In this document: piece after piece, positions 1-8,186 of the stretch
Layout: each line of letters begins with the position of its first letter
Position numbering within the stretch: position 1 is the first letter of the stretch
NCBI RefSeq assembly: GCF_042647165.1
Contig: NZ_JBHRUV010000004.1
Length of the DNA: 64,000 nucleotides
From: Camelimonas abortus
Lineage (GTDB): Bacteria > Pseudomonadota > Alphaproteobacteria > Rhizobiales > Beijerinckiaceae
Strand: one strand, 5' to 3'
Notes under the pieces: model-generated
What the model saw: only the letters and a program-made list of their open reading frames with translations
Told to the model about the DNA's origin: nothing
The model's database searches: none
Program-made: the position numbers and the translations under genes

Positions 1-102
1 CTTTTCTGTTTCTGGCGTACTCCGCGGCCGATGCGCCGGGCCGCGGGGGCCTGTCCGCCCCGTTTGCGGCCGCCGGCCCGTCCTGCAGCCTCGCCGGAGC
101 AT

Positions 103-146
103 GGATGCCCGGGTCAGGCCCGGGCATGACGCAGGCGGGGGCGCAG
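103..146. repeat. REP-like hairpin repeat, copy 1
   Basis: This 44-base element has perfect 9-bp arms, ATGCCCGGG and CCCGGGCAT, around a 5-base loop. A second copy at 40886-40929 differs at only 4 of 44 positions, in the same orientation. Both copies lie in intergenic DNA close to the 3' end of a gene. Hairpins of this general form are common dispersed repeats in Hyphomicrobiales genomes (established knowledge, recalled rather than searched). Nothing else was recognised in the first 193 bases. Confidence 0.7.
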
Positions 147-193
147 AACGGGGGGCCTGTTTCCGGGACACCGCCCTTCTCCCGGGACGCCCC

Positions 194-1279
194 TTACAGA
201 CCCAGAAACGCAAACGGCTCCGCGTCAACGAAATGGTCGTTGGCGACGCCGGAATAGGTGTTGCGCTGGTTGGGGCCGAGGTCGAGCTTGCGCACCTTGC
301 CCGTCTCCTTCGAGAAGTCGATGCGGCGCAGGTCAACCCAGAACACGTTCGGCGTCAGCGCCGAGTCGAAGAAATAGAGCCGGTTCTTCTGGTCCGCGAC
401 CGTGCGCCAGCGCGTGGAGGCGATGTTGGGCTGGCCCGGCGTGCTCAGGCCATAGGGCACCGAGACGTTGCGGATGACGCTGAACACGCTGGCGATGGCC
501 TTCTGGTGATCCTCAAACCGCGGAATGGCGTTCACATAGAAGGACGCGCGCACGAAACGGTCCGCGGCGCGGTTGGCGCCCGGCAGCATCACCAGGCCGC
601 CGATGTCCTTCCAGTATTCATTCAGCGCCAGCTGCCGTTCGAAGCTCGGCGAGTTGGTCATCACCTGGAAGGCCCGGCTGTGGTGAATGACCTGTTTGCC
701 GTCGATGTACTCGATGATGGCGCTGTCGCCGCTGGCGTCGGAGATGGAGAGGTGCAGCGTCGCCAGCCGGTCCTGGCCCGGCACCCGGTCCGTGACCAGC
801 ATGAACGGCTCCTGACGCAGATGCTTCACCGCCTCGTCCACCGTGGCGAACTGGTCGAGCACATATTGCGCCCAGGCGGAAATGGCGAGGCCGGGCTGGC
901 GCCCGTCATATTCCGGATACTGCGACTCGGCCAGCCACAGCACGTTGGCCACCAGCCCGGCCTCGTTCATGCCGTCGGTGGTGGAGATGTCGAAGCCGGT
1001 GGCGATGACGCTGCCGTAACGGGACGTCCATTTCACCGAATTGGGACCGGCCGCGCCGTGCCGCTCCATGCCGCGCGGGAAAATCCAGAGATTGGTGCCG
1101 ATCTCCTGGCTCCAGTCCATGGAGCGCGCGGTGATGTTGAGATTGTCCGCCCCGTGATAGACCAGCCGGGTGCAGGCGTGGGCCACGGGGGCGAGGGCCA
1201 GCGCCCCGGCGAGGGCGGCCGCGGTGAAAGCGCCGGCGCGGCGCCCCCTGGCCGGCGAAATCGTGTTCAGTGTGCTCAT
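194..1279 (-). CDS. Secreted linear amide C-N hydrolase (choloylglycine hydrolase / penicillin V acylase family)
   Basis: This 361-residue Ntn-hydrolase would cleave linear amide bonds, as in bile-salt conjugates, penicillin V or N-acyl homoserine lactones; the substrate cannot be read from sequence. The chosen ATG follows a GGGAG motif, and the N-terminus is a typical signal peptide (RGRR, then an Ala/Leu-rich core) ending in AHA. The next residue is Cys36, so signal-peptide cleavage would expose the N-terminal catalytic cysteine. After it come Arg and Asp in ARSMDW (17 and 20 residues in, counting Cys as 1), an Asn in MNEAGL, and TNSPSF, all matching family active-site positions. It is predicted to be periplasmic. 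It is divergent from copA across about 250 bases; a functional link is not evident. Confidence 0.9.
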   Translation of the reverse strand: MSTLNTISPARGRRAGAFTAAALAGALALAPVAHACTRLVYHGADNLNITARSMDWSQEIGTNLWIFPRGMERHGAAGPNSVKWTSRYGSVIATGFDISTTDGMNEAGLVANVLWLAESQYPEYDGRQPGLAISAWAQYVLDQFATVDEAVKHLRQEPFMLVTDRVPGQDRLATLHLSISDASGDSAIIEYIDGKQVIHHSRAFQVMTNSPSFERQLALNEYWKDIGGLVMLPGANRAADRFVRASFYVNAIPRFEDHQKAIASVFSVIRNVSVPYGLSTPGQPNIASTRWRTVADQKNRLYFFDSALTPNVFWVDLRRIDFSKETGKVRKLDLGPNQRNTYSGVANDHFVDAEPFAFLGL

Positions 1280-1529
1280 CTGCGCGCTCCCGTTGCGGGG
1301 CGGGCCCCTGCTGCATCCGCGCGGTCCCGCCTCTGGCCCGCCAAGCTTAGCCTGGCCGGGCGCGCAGAAAAGGGCTTTCGCCGGCGCGCGGACGGTGACG
1401 CGAAGCCTGGCCGCACGGCCCGCGAAGTTGCGGCGCGGGGCGCGCCTGGCGCCGCCAAACTGGCGGAAACGCGGAAGAGACCTTAAATCGGTGACGGGGC
1501 CGCCCGGTTCCGGCGGCAGGGAGAGCACG

Positions 1530-4058
1530 ATGAGCGCGCAGGTTCAGGCCGCGACGACCGCGGCGCAGGCGTCGGGCGCCCGTACGGCGCGCATTCCGGT
1601 GGCGGGCATGAGCTGCGCCTCCTGCGTGCGGCGGGTGGAGCAGGCGCTGCTGGCCGCGCCTGGCGTGAAGCGTGCGGCGGTGAACCTCGCCGCCGAGACC
1701 GCCGAGGTGGAGCTGGACGCAGGCATCGACCTCGCCGCCGCCATCGGCGCCATCCGCGACGCCGGCTACGACGTGCCCGCGCAGACGGTGACGATCGACA
1801 TCGAGGGCATGGGCTGCGCCTCCTGCGTCGGGCGGGTGGAGCGGGCGCTGCAGGCGGTTCCCGGGGTCGTCTCCGCCGCCGTCAATCTCGCCGCCGGCCG
1901 CGCCGCCGTCGCCTTCATCCCCGGCCTCACCGGCCGGCCGGCGCTGGAGGCGGCCATCCGCGCCGCCGGCTACAGGCCATTGCCGCCGGCGCGGCAGGGA
2001 GACGGCGTCGCCGCCATGCAAGGGCTGTCCGAGGCCCGCGAAGCCGCCCGCGCGAGAGAGACGGCGGGGCTGAAACGCGACCTCATCATCGCCGCGGCGC
2101 TCACCCTGCCGGTGTCCGTCATCGAAATGGGCGGACATTTCATCCCCGCGTGGAGTCACTGGCTGGCGGCCGCCGCCGGCCACCGCAACCTGCAGTTATC
2201 CAGTCTCGTCCTCACCACGCTGACGCTGTTCGGGCCGGGGCTGCGCTTCTTCGTCAGGGGCGTGCCGGCGCTCCTGCGCGGCGCGCCTGACATGAACGCC
2301 CTGGTGGCCGTGGGCGCGGGCGCGGCCTGGGCCTATTCCGCCGTGGCCACGCTGGCGCCGCAGCTGTTTCCGGAAGGCGCCGCCCATGTCTATTTCGAGG
2401 CGGCGGCGGTGATCGTCACCCTGGTGCTGCTGGGCCGGTTTCTGGAGGCGCGGGCGCGCGGCCGGGCGGGCGACGCCATCCGCCGCCTTGTGGGCCTGCA
2501 GCCGCGCGCCGCGCGGGTCATGCGCGACGGCGAATGGCGCGACGTTCCCCTGGAAACCGTCGGCCCCGGCGACGAGATCCAGGTGCGGCCGGGCGAGCGC
2601 ATTCCCCTCGACGGCCTGGTGATCTCCGGCCGCTCGCAGGTGGATGAGTCGATGATCTCCGGCGAGCCGGTTCCGGTGGCCAAGGAGCCGGGAGCGGAGG
2701 TAACCGGCGGCTCGCTCAACCAGGCGGGGGCCTTCGTTTTCCGCGTCACCCGCACCGGCGACGACACCGTGCTGGCCCAGATCATCCGCATGGTGGAGAC
2801 CGCCCAGGGGGCGAAGCTGCCGATCGAGGGCGTGGTGGACCGCATCACCATGTGGTTCGTGCCGGCGGTGATGGCCGCGGCGGCCCTCACTTTCGCCGTC
2901 TGGCTGTTTTTCGGCCCGCAGCCTGCCCTGGCGCTGGCGGTGGTCAACGCGGTGTCGGTGCTGATCATCGCCTGCCCCTGCGCCATGGGCCTGGCCACGC
3001 CCATGTCGATCATGGTCGCCGCCGGCCGGGCGGCGGAGCTGGGGGTGCTGTTCCGCAACGGCGAGGCGCTGCAGACCTTGGCCGGCGTGCGGGTGATCGC
3101 CTTCGACAAGACCGGCACGCTCACCGCCGGCAGGCCGGCGCTCACCGATCTGGAAACCACGAACGGCTTCGGGCGCGCGGAGGCGCTGCGCCTCGCCGCC
3201 GCGGTGGAGGCGCAGTCCGAGCACCATCTGGCGGCGGCGATCACCGAGGCGGCGCGGCGGGAGGGAATCGCCCCGCCCGCCGCCGGAGATTTCGCCGCCC
3301 TGCCCGGCCGCGGCGTCAGCGCCACGGTGGAGGGGCGGCGGACGCTGGCCGGTTCGGCGGCCTTCCTCGGCGAAAACGGCGTCGACGTCGGCCCGCTGGC
3401 CGCGACGGCGGCGCGGCTGGCGTCGGAGGCCAGGTCCACCGTCTATCTCGCCGTGGACGGGCGCCTCGCCGCCGTCATCGCCGTGGCCGATCCGGTGCGG
3501 CCGACGACGCAGCAGGCGCTGGAGACGCTCAGGGCCATGGGCGTGCGCACGGCGATGATCTCCGGCGACAGCCGCCGCACCGCCGAAGCGGTGGCGGCGA
3601 AGCTGGGCATCAGCGACGTGGCCGCCGAAACCCTGCCCGACGGCAAGGTGGCGGCGCTGGAGCGCCTGCGCGCCGCATACGGCCCGGCGGCCTTCGTCGG
3701 CGACGGCGTCAACGACGCGCCGGCGCTGGCGGCGGCGGACGTGGGGATCGCCGTCGGCGCGGGCGCGGACATCGCCATCGAAAGCGCCGACGTTGCGCTG
3801 ATGACCAGCGATCCCGCCGGCGTCGCGGCGGCCCTGGCGCTGTCGCGCGCCGCCATGGCCAATATCCGCCAGAACCTGTTCTGGGCCTTTGCCTACAACG
3901 CCGCGCTGATCCCGGTTGCGGCGGGGGCGCTCTATCCGGCCTTCGGCGTGATGCTGTCGCCGATGCTGGGGGCCGGGGCCATGGCGCTCTCCAGCCTGTT
4001 CGTGGTCGGCAACGCCCTGCGCCTGCGCCGCTTCACGCCCCCGGCGCGGGCCGCCTGA
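1530..4058 (+). CDS. copA: Copper-exporting P1B-type ATPase CopA
   Basis: This 842-residue membrane ATPase exports Cu(I) from the cytosol. It has two N-terminal heavy-metal-binding domains with GMSCASC (Cys29/Cys32) and GMGCASC (Cys96/Cys99). The transmembrane core carries the Cys-Pro-Cys metal site in IACPCAMGLATP (Cys482/Cys484). The phosphorylation motif DKTGT has its Asp at 526, and the hinge motif GDGVNDAP follows. The start was set at the ATG 8 bases after GGGAGAG; an in-frame upstream extension is low-complexity and shows no domain. No CueR or CsoR regulator and no copper chaperone is adjacent. It converges on the alkB-like gene with a gap of 3 bases. Confidence 0.96.
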   Translation: MSAQVQAATTAAQASGARTARIPVAGMSCASCVRRVEQALLAAPGVKRAAVNLAAETAEVELDAGIDLAAAIGAIRDAGYDVPAQTVTIDIEGMGCASCVGRVERALQAVPGVVSAAVNLAAGRAAVAFIPGLTGRPALEAAIRAAGYRPLPPARQGDGVAAMQGLSEAREAARARETAGLKRDLIIAAALTLPVSVIEMGGHFIPAWSHWLAAAAGHRNLQLSSLVLTTLTLFGPGLRFFVRGVPALLRGAPDMNALVAVGAGAAWAYSAVATLAPQLFPEGAAHVYFEAAAVIVTLVLLGRFLEARARGRAGDAIRRLVGLQPRAARVMRDGEWRDVPLETVGPGDEIQVRPGERIPLDGLVISGRSQVDESMISGEPVPVAKEPGAEVTGGSLNQAGAFVFRVTRTGDDTVLAQIIRMVETAQGAKLPIEGVVDRITMWFVPAVMAAAALTFAVWLFFGPQPALALAVVNAVSVLIIACPCAMGLATPMSIMVAAGRAAELGVLFRNGEALQTLAGVRVIAFDKTGTLTAGRPALTDLETTNGFGRAEALRLAAAVEAQSEHHLAAAITEAARREGIAPPAAGDFAALPGRGVSATVEGRRTLAGSAAFLGENGVDVGPLAATAARLASEARSTVYLAVDGRLAAVIAVADPVRPTTQQALETLRAMGVRTAMISGDSRRTAEAVAAKLGISDVAAETLPDGKVAALERLRAAYGPAAFVGDGVNDAPALAAADVGIAVGAGADIAIESADVALMTSDPAGVAAALALSRAAMANIRQNLFWAFAYNAALIPVAAGALYPAFGVMLSPMLGAGAMALSSLFVVGNALRLRRFTPPARAA

Positions 4059-4061
4059 GCC

Positions 4062-4727
4062 TCACGCCGGTTTCAGCGCCTTGCGGAAGGTCAGGTTGTA
4101 ACGCGCCGCCCCGGTGGCCGGATGTTCGCCCTGCTTCAGGCGCAGCACGCCATGATAGAACAGCCGCGAGGGGCCGCCCCACACCACCACGTCGCCGTGG
4201 CGCAGCTCGTGTTTCGCCACCGGAGAGGCGCGTTCCGGCCCGCCGAACTGGAACACGCACGGCAGCCCCAGCGACACCGATACGATGGGCTGGGCGAGGT
4301 CATGCTCGTCCCTGTCCTGGTGCAGCGACATGCGGGCGCCGGGCTCGTAGCGGTTGATGAGACAGGCGTCCGGGGCGAAGTCCGGATAGCCGGCTTCCGC
4401 GGCGCAGTCCCGCGCCAGGGCGCGGAACGTCTCCGGCATGGCCGGCCACGGCCGGCCGCTGAGCGGATCGGCCCGCTCGTAGCGGTAGCCGCGCCGGTCG
4501 GTGACCCAGCCGGCCGCGCCGCAGCTGGTCATGGCCACGGACATTTCAAAGCCTCCGGGCGTGCGCATGCGCCGGAACGGCGCCGCCTCCGCCACGGCGG
4601 CGATCTCCCGCAACAGCGCGTCCGCCACGGCGGCGGCGCGCCCGCGCATCAGCACGGCGCCGGGACCGATGGGCGCGGGCGCGGAGGGTTGCGGCGCGGC
4701 CGCGGCGGCGAAATCGAACAGGTCCAT
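4062..4727 (-). CDS. alkB: Alpha-ketoglutarate-dependent DNA dioxygenase AlkB
   Basis: This 221-residue Fe(II)/2-oxoglutarate dioxygenase is of the AlkB type, which oxidatively removes alkyl groups from DNA or RNA bases. The iron ligands are visible as HQD (His-x-Asp) in the segment following NRYEPGARMSL, and as the distal His in LFYHGVLRL. The C-terminal ARYNLTFRKA supplies the Arg that binds 2-oxoglutarate. FQFGG and GDVVVWGG are typical of the double-stranded beta-helix fold. The ATG has a GGAG about 10 bases upstream. Length matches E. coli AlkB (216 aa). No Ada or AlkA gene is adjacent, so it is probably transcribed alone. Confidence 0.94.
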   Translation of the reverse strand: MDLFDFAAAAAPQPSAPAPIGPGAVLMRGRAAAVADALLREIAAVAEAAPFRRMRTPGGFEMSVAMTSCGAAGWVTDRRGYRYERADPLSGRPWPAMPETFRALARDCAAEAGYPDFAPDACLINRYEPGARMSLHQDRDEHDLAQPIVSVSLGLPCVFQFGGPERASPVAKHELRHGDVVVWGGPSRLFYHGVLRLKQGEHPATGAARYNLTFRKALKPA

Positions 4728-5022
4728 GAACGCATGTCTCCACAGCCTGGGCGGGCGGCCGCGCCCTGGCGTCGCGCCCTCCCCGCCGGCGGCGGTCAGG
4801 GAACGCGCGGCCGGCCCCGCCGGTTTCCGCACGGCGGGCGCGAACAGACGCGCATTCGCCCGGGCGGCGGCGAACGCCCCGCCGCGGGCCGGCGCCGCCG
4901 CGCCCACAGGGGGCCTGAGCCGGCGCCCGGCGATTCATGCGCGACGGGGTTTACGCGCGACCCGGTTCGGGCGAGACGCAGGCGCAGACCACACGCGTCC
5001 CCATGATGAGGCAAGGAGCGGA

Positions 5023-5523
5023 ATGACGGAACCGGCCAGACGGCGCGCGCGCATCCGCCGGCTGGCGTGGGCCGGCGCCGGCCTTTTCTTCGTGGCGCTG
5101 GGAGCGGTGGGCGCGGCGCTGCCGCTGCTGCCGACGACGCCGTTCCTGCTCCTCGCCGCAGCGTGCTTCGCCCGCTCGTCGCCGCGGCTGGAGGCGTGGC
5201 TGCTGGCGCACCGCGTGTTTGGACCGCCCGTCGCCGGCTGGCGCGCCCACCGGGCGATCCCGCCGGCGGCCAAGGCCATGGCCTGCGCCGGCGTCATCGT
5301 GAGCTACGTGTCGTTCTGGCTGGGAGCGCGGCCCGGCTGGCCGGCCGCCGCGGCCATGGCGGCGCTGCTGCTGGCGGCGATGGCCTATGTGCTGTCGCGC
5401 CCGAACGGCCCGCCGCGCGCCCGGCGCGACAACAGCAGGGGCGCGGACCGTGACGGTCCGCGCCCGGCGGCGGGGCTGCGGCCCCGCGAAGGCTCCGGCG
5501 ACCGGAATCAGGACGCGAAATAG
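5023..5523 (+). CDS. DUF454 (YbaN-like) small membrane protein
   Basis: This 166-residue inner-membrane protein belongs to the DUF454/YbaN family, whose function is not established. The family core LGAVGAALPLLPTTPFLLLAAACFARSS is interrupted only by family-typical residues and is followed by LEAWLLAHRVFGPPVAGWR, a recognisable signature. Two or three hydrophobic helices cover roughly residues 13-50 and 87-125. The ATG is 2 bases after AAGGAGCG, an excellent ribosome-binding site. The last 40 residues are a charged Arg/Gly-rich tail not typical of the family. Its final 16 bases overlap, tail to tail, the end of the glutamate-dehydrogenase-type gene on the other strand. Confidence 0.85.
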   Translation: MTEPARRRARIRRLAWAGAGLFFVALGAVGAALPLLPTTPFLLLAAACFARSSPRLEAWLLAHRVFGPPVAGWRAHRAIPPAAKAMACAGVIVSYVSFWLGARPGWPAAAAMAALLLAAMAYVLSRPNGPPRARRDNSRGADRDGPRPAAGLRPREGSGDRNQDAK

Positions 5524-6767
5524 GACTGGGTGCCGTGCGCCTCGATGGCCTCGGCGAGGCGCTTCAGCGCATGCACGTAGGCGGCGCTGCGCACGCTGAT
5601 GTTCTTTTCCTTCGCCAGGTTCCAGATGGCGCGGCCTTCGGTCTCCATGTTGGCGCGCAGGCGCTGGTGGATCTCCGACACGGTCCAGTAGAAGCCCTGG
5701 CGGTTCTGCACCCACTCGTAATAGGAGACGGTGACGCCGCCGGCGTTGGCGAGAATGTCGGGCAGCACCACGACGTTCTTCCTGAACAGGATCTCGTCCG
5801 CTTCCGGCGTGACGGGGCCGTTGGCCAGCTCGACGATGACGCGGGCCTTCACCTCGCCGGCGTTGGCGGCGTTGATCAGGTCCTCCATGGCCGCCGGCAC
5901 GAGCACGTCGCAGTCGACGCCGACGATGGCCTCCGGCGGCAGCGCCTCGACGCCGTCCCGGCCGGCGAGGGCTGCCAGCGATCCCCCGGCCTTGGCGGCG
6001 AGGACGGCGTCCACGTCGAGGCCCTCGCGGCGGTACAGCGTGACGCGCGAATCGGAGACGGCCACCACCCTGTAGCCGACGTCGGCCACCAGGCGGGCCA
6101 TGTGGGTTCCGGCATTGCCGAAGCCCTGGATGGCGACGGTGGAGCCCGGGGCGACGCCGAGATCGCGCTCCAGGTGGCGCAGCAGGTAGAAGCCGCCGCG
6201 GGCGGTGGCGTCCTCACGGCCGAGCGAGCCTCCGAGGGCGATGGGCTTGCCGGTGATCACCGCCGGCGAGCTCTTGCCAACGATGTTGGCGTATTCATCG
6301 GCCATCCAGCCCATGATCATGGCGTTGGTGTAGACGTCCGGGGCGGGAATGTCGCGATCGGGGCCGATGACATTGGCGAAGGCCTGGATGTAGGCGCGCG
6401 AGAGGCGCTCCAGCTCGGCCTTGGACAGGGCGTGCGGATCGACCTGCACGGCGCCCTTGCCGCCGCCGTAGGGCAGGTTCATCACCGCGCACTTGAAGGT
6501 CATCCAGAAGGCGAGGGTCTCCACCTCGTCCATGGTCGCTTCAGGATGGAAGCGGATGCCGCCCTTGGTGGGGCCGCGGGTGTCGTCATAGCGGCAGCGC
6601 CACGCCATGAACGACTTGCGCGAGCCGTCGTCCATGCGGACCATCAGGCGCATCTTGGTGGTTTCGCGCGGATATTTCAGCTTCTCCAGAACGTCCGCAT
6701 CCAGATCAAGATACCGCGCCGCGTCGTCGAGACGGGTCAGGGCCTGTTCGAGTTGGGACTTCGCCAT
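5508..6767 (-). CDS. Glu/Leu/Phe/Val dehydrogenase (NAD(P)-dependent glutamate dehydrogenase, RocG/GudB-like)
   Basis: This 419-residue enzyme is of the hexameric glutamate dehydrogenase family, interconverting glutamate and 2-oxoglutarate plus ammonia. The substrate region has the motif MNLPYGGGKGAV with the catalytic Lys, then GPDRDIPAPDV. The dinucleotide-binding fold shows GFGNAGTHMARL. The length (about 420) matches the NAD-dependent RocG/GudB subgroup rather than the 450-residue NADP biosynthetic enzymes, so a catabolic role is inferred. The ATG has AGGAA 8 bases upstream; a longer frame lacks conserved residues. It is transcribed alone, convergent with the DUF454 gene. Leucine or phenylalanine specificity is not excluded. 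Confidence 0.93.
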   Translation of the reverse strand: MAKSQLEQALTRLDDAARYLDLDADVLEKLKYPRETTKMRLMVRMDDGSRKSFMAWRCRYDDTRGPTKGGIRFHPEATMDEVETLAFWMTFKCAVMNLPYGGGKGAVQVDPHALSKAELERLSRAYIQAFANVIGPDRDIPAPDVYTNAMIMGWMADEYANIVGKSSPAVITGKPIALGGSLGREDATARGGFYLLRHLERDLGVAPGSTVAIQGFGNAGTHMARLVADVGYRVVAVSDSRVTLYRREGLDVDAVLAAKAGGSLAALAGRDGVEALPPEAIVGVDCDVLVPAAMEDLINAANAGEVKARVIVELANGPVTPEADEILFRKNVVVLPDILANAGGVTVSYYEWVQNRQGFYWTVSEIHQRLRANMETEGRAIWNLAKEKNISVRSAAYVHALKRLAEAIEAHGTQSYFAS

Positions 6768-7098
6768 TGATCGTATTCCTGAAAGCTGTCTGGCGCTGAT
6801 CGCGACCGCGGCGCATCCTGGCCCAAGGGCAGACGTCAGCCTCCGGAGCTGCCCAAGTGCAGCGTCACGCTGGCGCCCGAATCCGTCCGGGTGGTGCTGT
6901 CGTTTCGCGCGACCCCGCGTCAGCCTCACACGCGACTGGAGGGGTGGGATGGACGGGCGCGCCCGCCTCACACGGGCGCGTCATCAGACGCGCTGTTCCT
7001 TAGCGACGGCGCGCACACTTTTCCAGCAGTTTCCGCCCATTTTATTGTCAGATGCACCGGCCCTGGCCAATTTGCCGCGTCTGCAGTCAGGCTCACGC
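6768..7098. other. Intergenic region with promoter of the dehydrogenase gene and a 7-bp hairpin
   Basis: These 331 bases lie between two minus-strand genes. No coding sequence is supported. A perfect hairpin, GCGCGTC-ATCA-GACGCGC, sits at 6976-6993 without a T-run on either side. A short AT-richer patch at 7015-7045 is present. The promoter of the downstream dehydrogenase gene must lie here, but no -35/-10 pair stood out. Confidence 0.4.
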
Positions 7099-7593
7099 TC
7101 ACGCCTGACGCTTGCGCCAGCGTTTCACCGTCAGGTCGCGCTTCAGTCTGGACAGGCGCTGAAGCCAGAAGACGCCGTCGGTCTGGTCGATCTCGTGCTG
7201 CGCGCAGGCGGCGCGAAAGCCGTCGAACCAGGCCTGACGGCCGGCGCCGTCCAGGTCCTGCCAGCGAACCAGCGCCCGCGCCGGCCGCGTCACCTCGCAG
7301 CGCGCTCCGGGCATGGAGATGCTGCCCTCGTCGTGGCGGGCGGTCTCCGCCGAGGTTTCGACGATCCGGGCGTTGACGAAGAACTGCGGGGCCGGATCCT
7401 CCGGCAGCTCCAGCACGAACAGGCGCAGGTCGAGGCCGAAATGGCCGGCGGCGGGGCCGACGCCCCCGGCGGCGCGCATGGATTCCAGCACGTCCTCCGC
7501 GGCGCGGCGCAGCTGCGCGTCGAATGCGCGCACCTCCCGCGACGGCGTCGCGAGGCGCGGATCTGGCCACAGCAGCGGAGGAAGGACGGTCAT
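7099..7593 (-). CDS. Peptide-deformylase-like protein with degenerate active site
   Basis: This 164-residue protein has the length and fold signatures of peptide deformylase but has lost key residues. Motif 1, normally GxGxAAxQ, reads GVGPAAGH, with the Gln replaced by His51. Motif 2, normally EGCLS, reads EGSIS, so the metal-ligand Cys is Ser91. Motif 3, normally HExDH, reads HEIDQ (133-137), so the second metal-ligand His is Gln137. With two of three metal ligands gone, classical Fe/Zn deformylation is unlikely. Deformylase-like paralogues of this kind are known in rhizobia and relatives, with unproven function. The ATG follows GGGAGAG at 8 bases. No fmt gene, the usual def partner, is adjacent. 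Confidence 0.85.
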   Translation of the reverse strand: MTVLPPLLWPDPRLATPSREVRAFDAQLRRAAEDVLESMRAAGGVGPAAGHFGLDLRLFVLELPEDPAPQFFVNARIVETSAETARHDEGSISMPGARCEVTRPARALVRWQDLDGAGRQAWFDGFRAACAQHEIDQTDGVFWLQRLSRLKRDLTVKRWRKRQA

Positions 7594-7818
7594 TGGCTGC
7601 TCTCCCGGCCGGGACGCGTCGTCGGCCGGCGCCGCCGCCCGGAAAGCGGCGCCGCGGACATGCTCTAGCCGCCCGCGCGGCGCAGGTCAGCCCCCGCCCT
7701 TCCCCGGCGCCGGAAAGACGGCGGCGCGGACAGGTCTGTCTTGAGTTTTTTCTTCAGGACCATTAAGGGACGCTCGTCCGCCGGATGCGGGCAACATCTG
7801 CTGGTTGGGGAGGACGCC

Positions 7819-8031
7819 ATGTCATACGACGGCCTCTTCCAATTGGGGATGGGCGCAGTTCTGCTGAAAGCCTCCCAAACGGAAGATACGACTGCTGCAC
7901 GCGCCCGCGCCGCACTGGCGCGCATGAACGCGCGGACAAGAGGCTTGCCGGGCGCCGCAGGCGCCCTGACGGCGCCAGCCGGCGCCGGCCGTCGCGACAT
8001 GCCGGACCGGACCGGATCCCTCCAGACGTGA
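7819..8031 (+). CDS. Small hypothetical protein upstream of the spermidine genes
   Basis: This is a predicted 70-residue protein beginning MSYDGLFQLGMGAVLLKAS. The ATG has a strong ribosome-binding site (GGGGAGGA, 4 bases spacing). The first 40 residues have ordinary composition, while the tail is Ala/Gly/Arg-rich. I do not recognise a domain. It ends 155 bases before nspC in the same direction and could be a leader or regulatory small ORF for the polyamine genes, or an independent small protein. An in-frame ATG at 7741 would add 26 residues but has a poorer context. The good Shine-Dalgarno is the main evidence. Confidence 0.5.
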   Translation: MSYDGLFQLGMGAVLLKASQTEDTTAARARAALARMNARTRGLPGAAGALTAPAGAGRRDMPDRTGSLQT

Positions 8032-8186
8032 AATGAAACCGCAGCCGCGGCGCCGCGCGCCGTCCAGGCCGCGCTGCTGGCGACACCGCCGCTCCGGCCG
8101 GACGGCCGGCGCGGCCCGAAATGTTTTCAGGCCCATGGCCGCCCCGCCGCCAGGCCCGCGGCGGACCGCATGACAGGACAGCAGAC

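Noticed and set aside
6976..6993. Hairpin GCGCGTC-ATCA-GACGCGC as terminator of the deformylase-like gene
   Set aside because: It lies over 100 bases past the stop on the minus strand and has no T-run in that direction.
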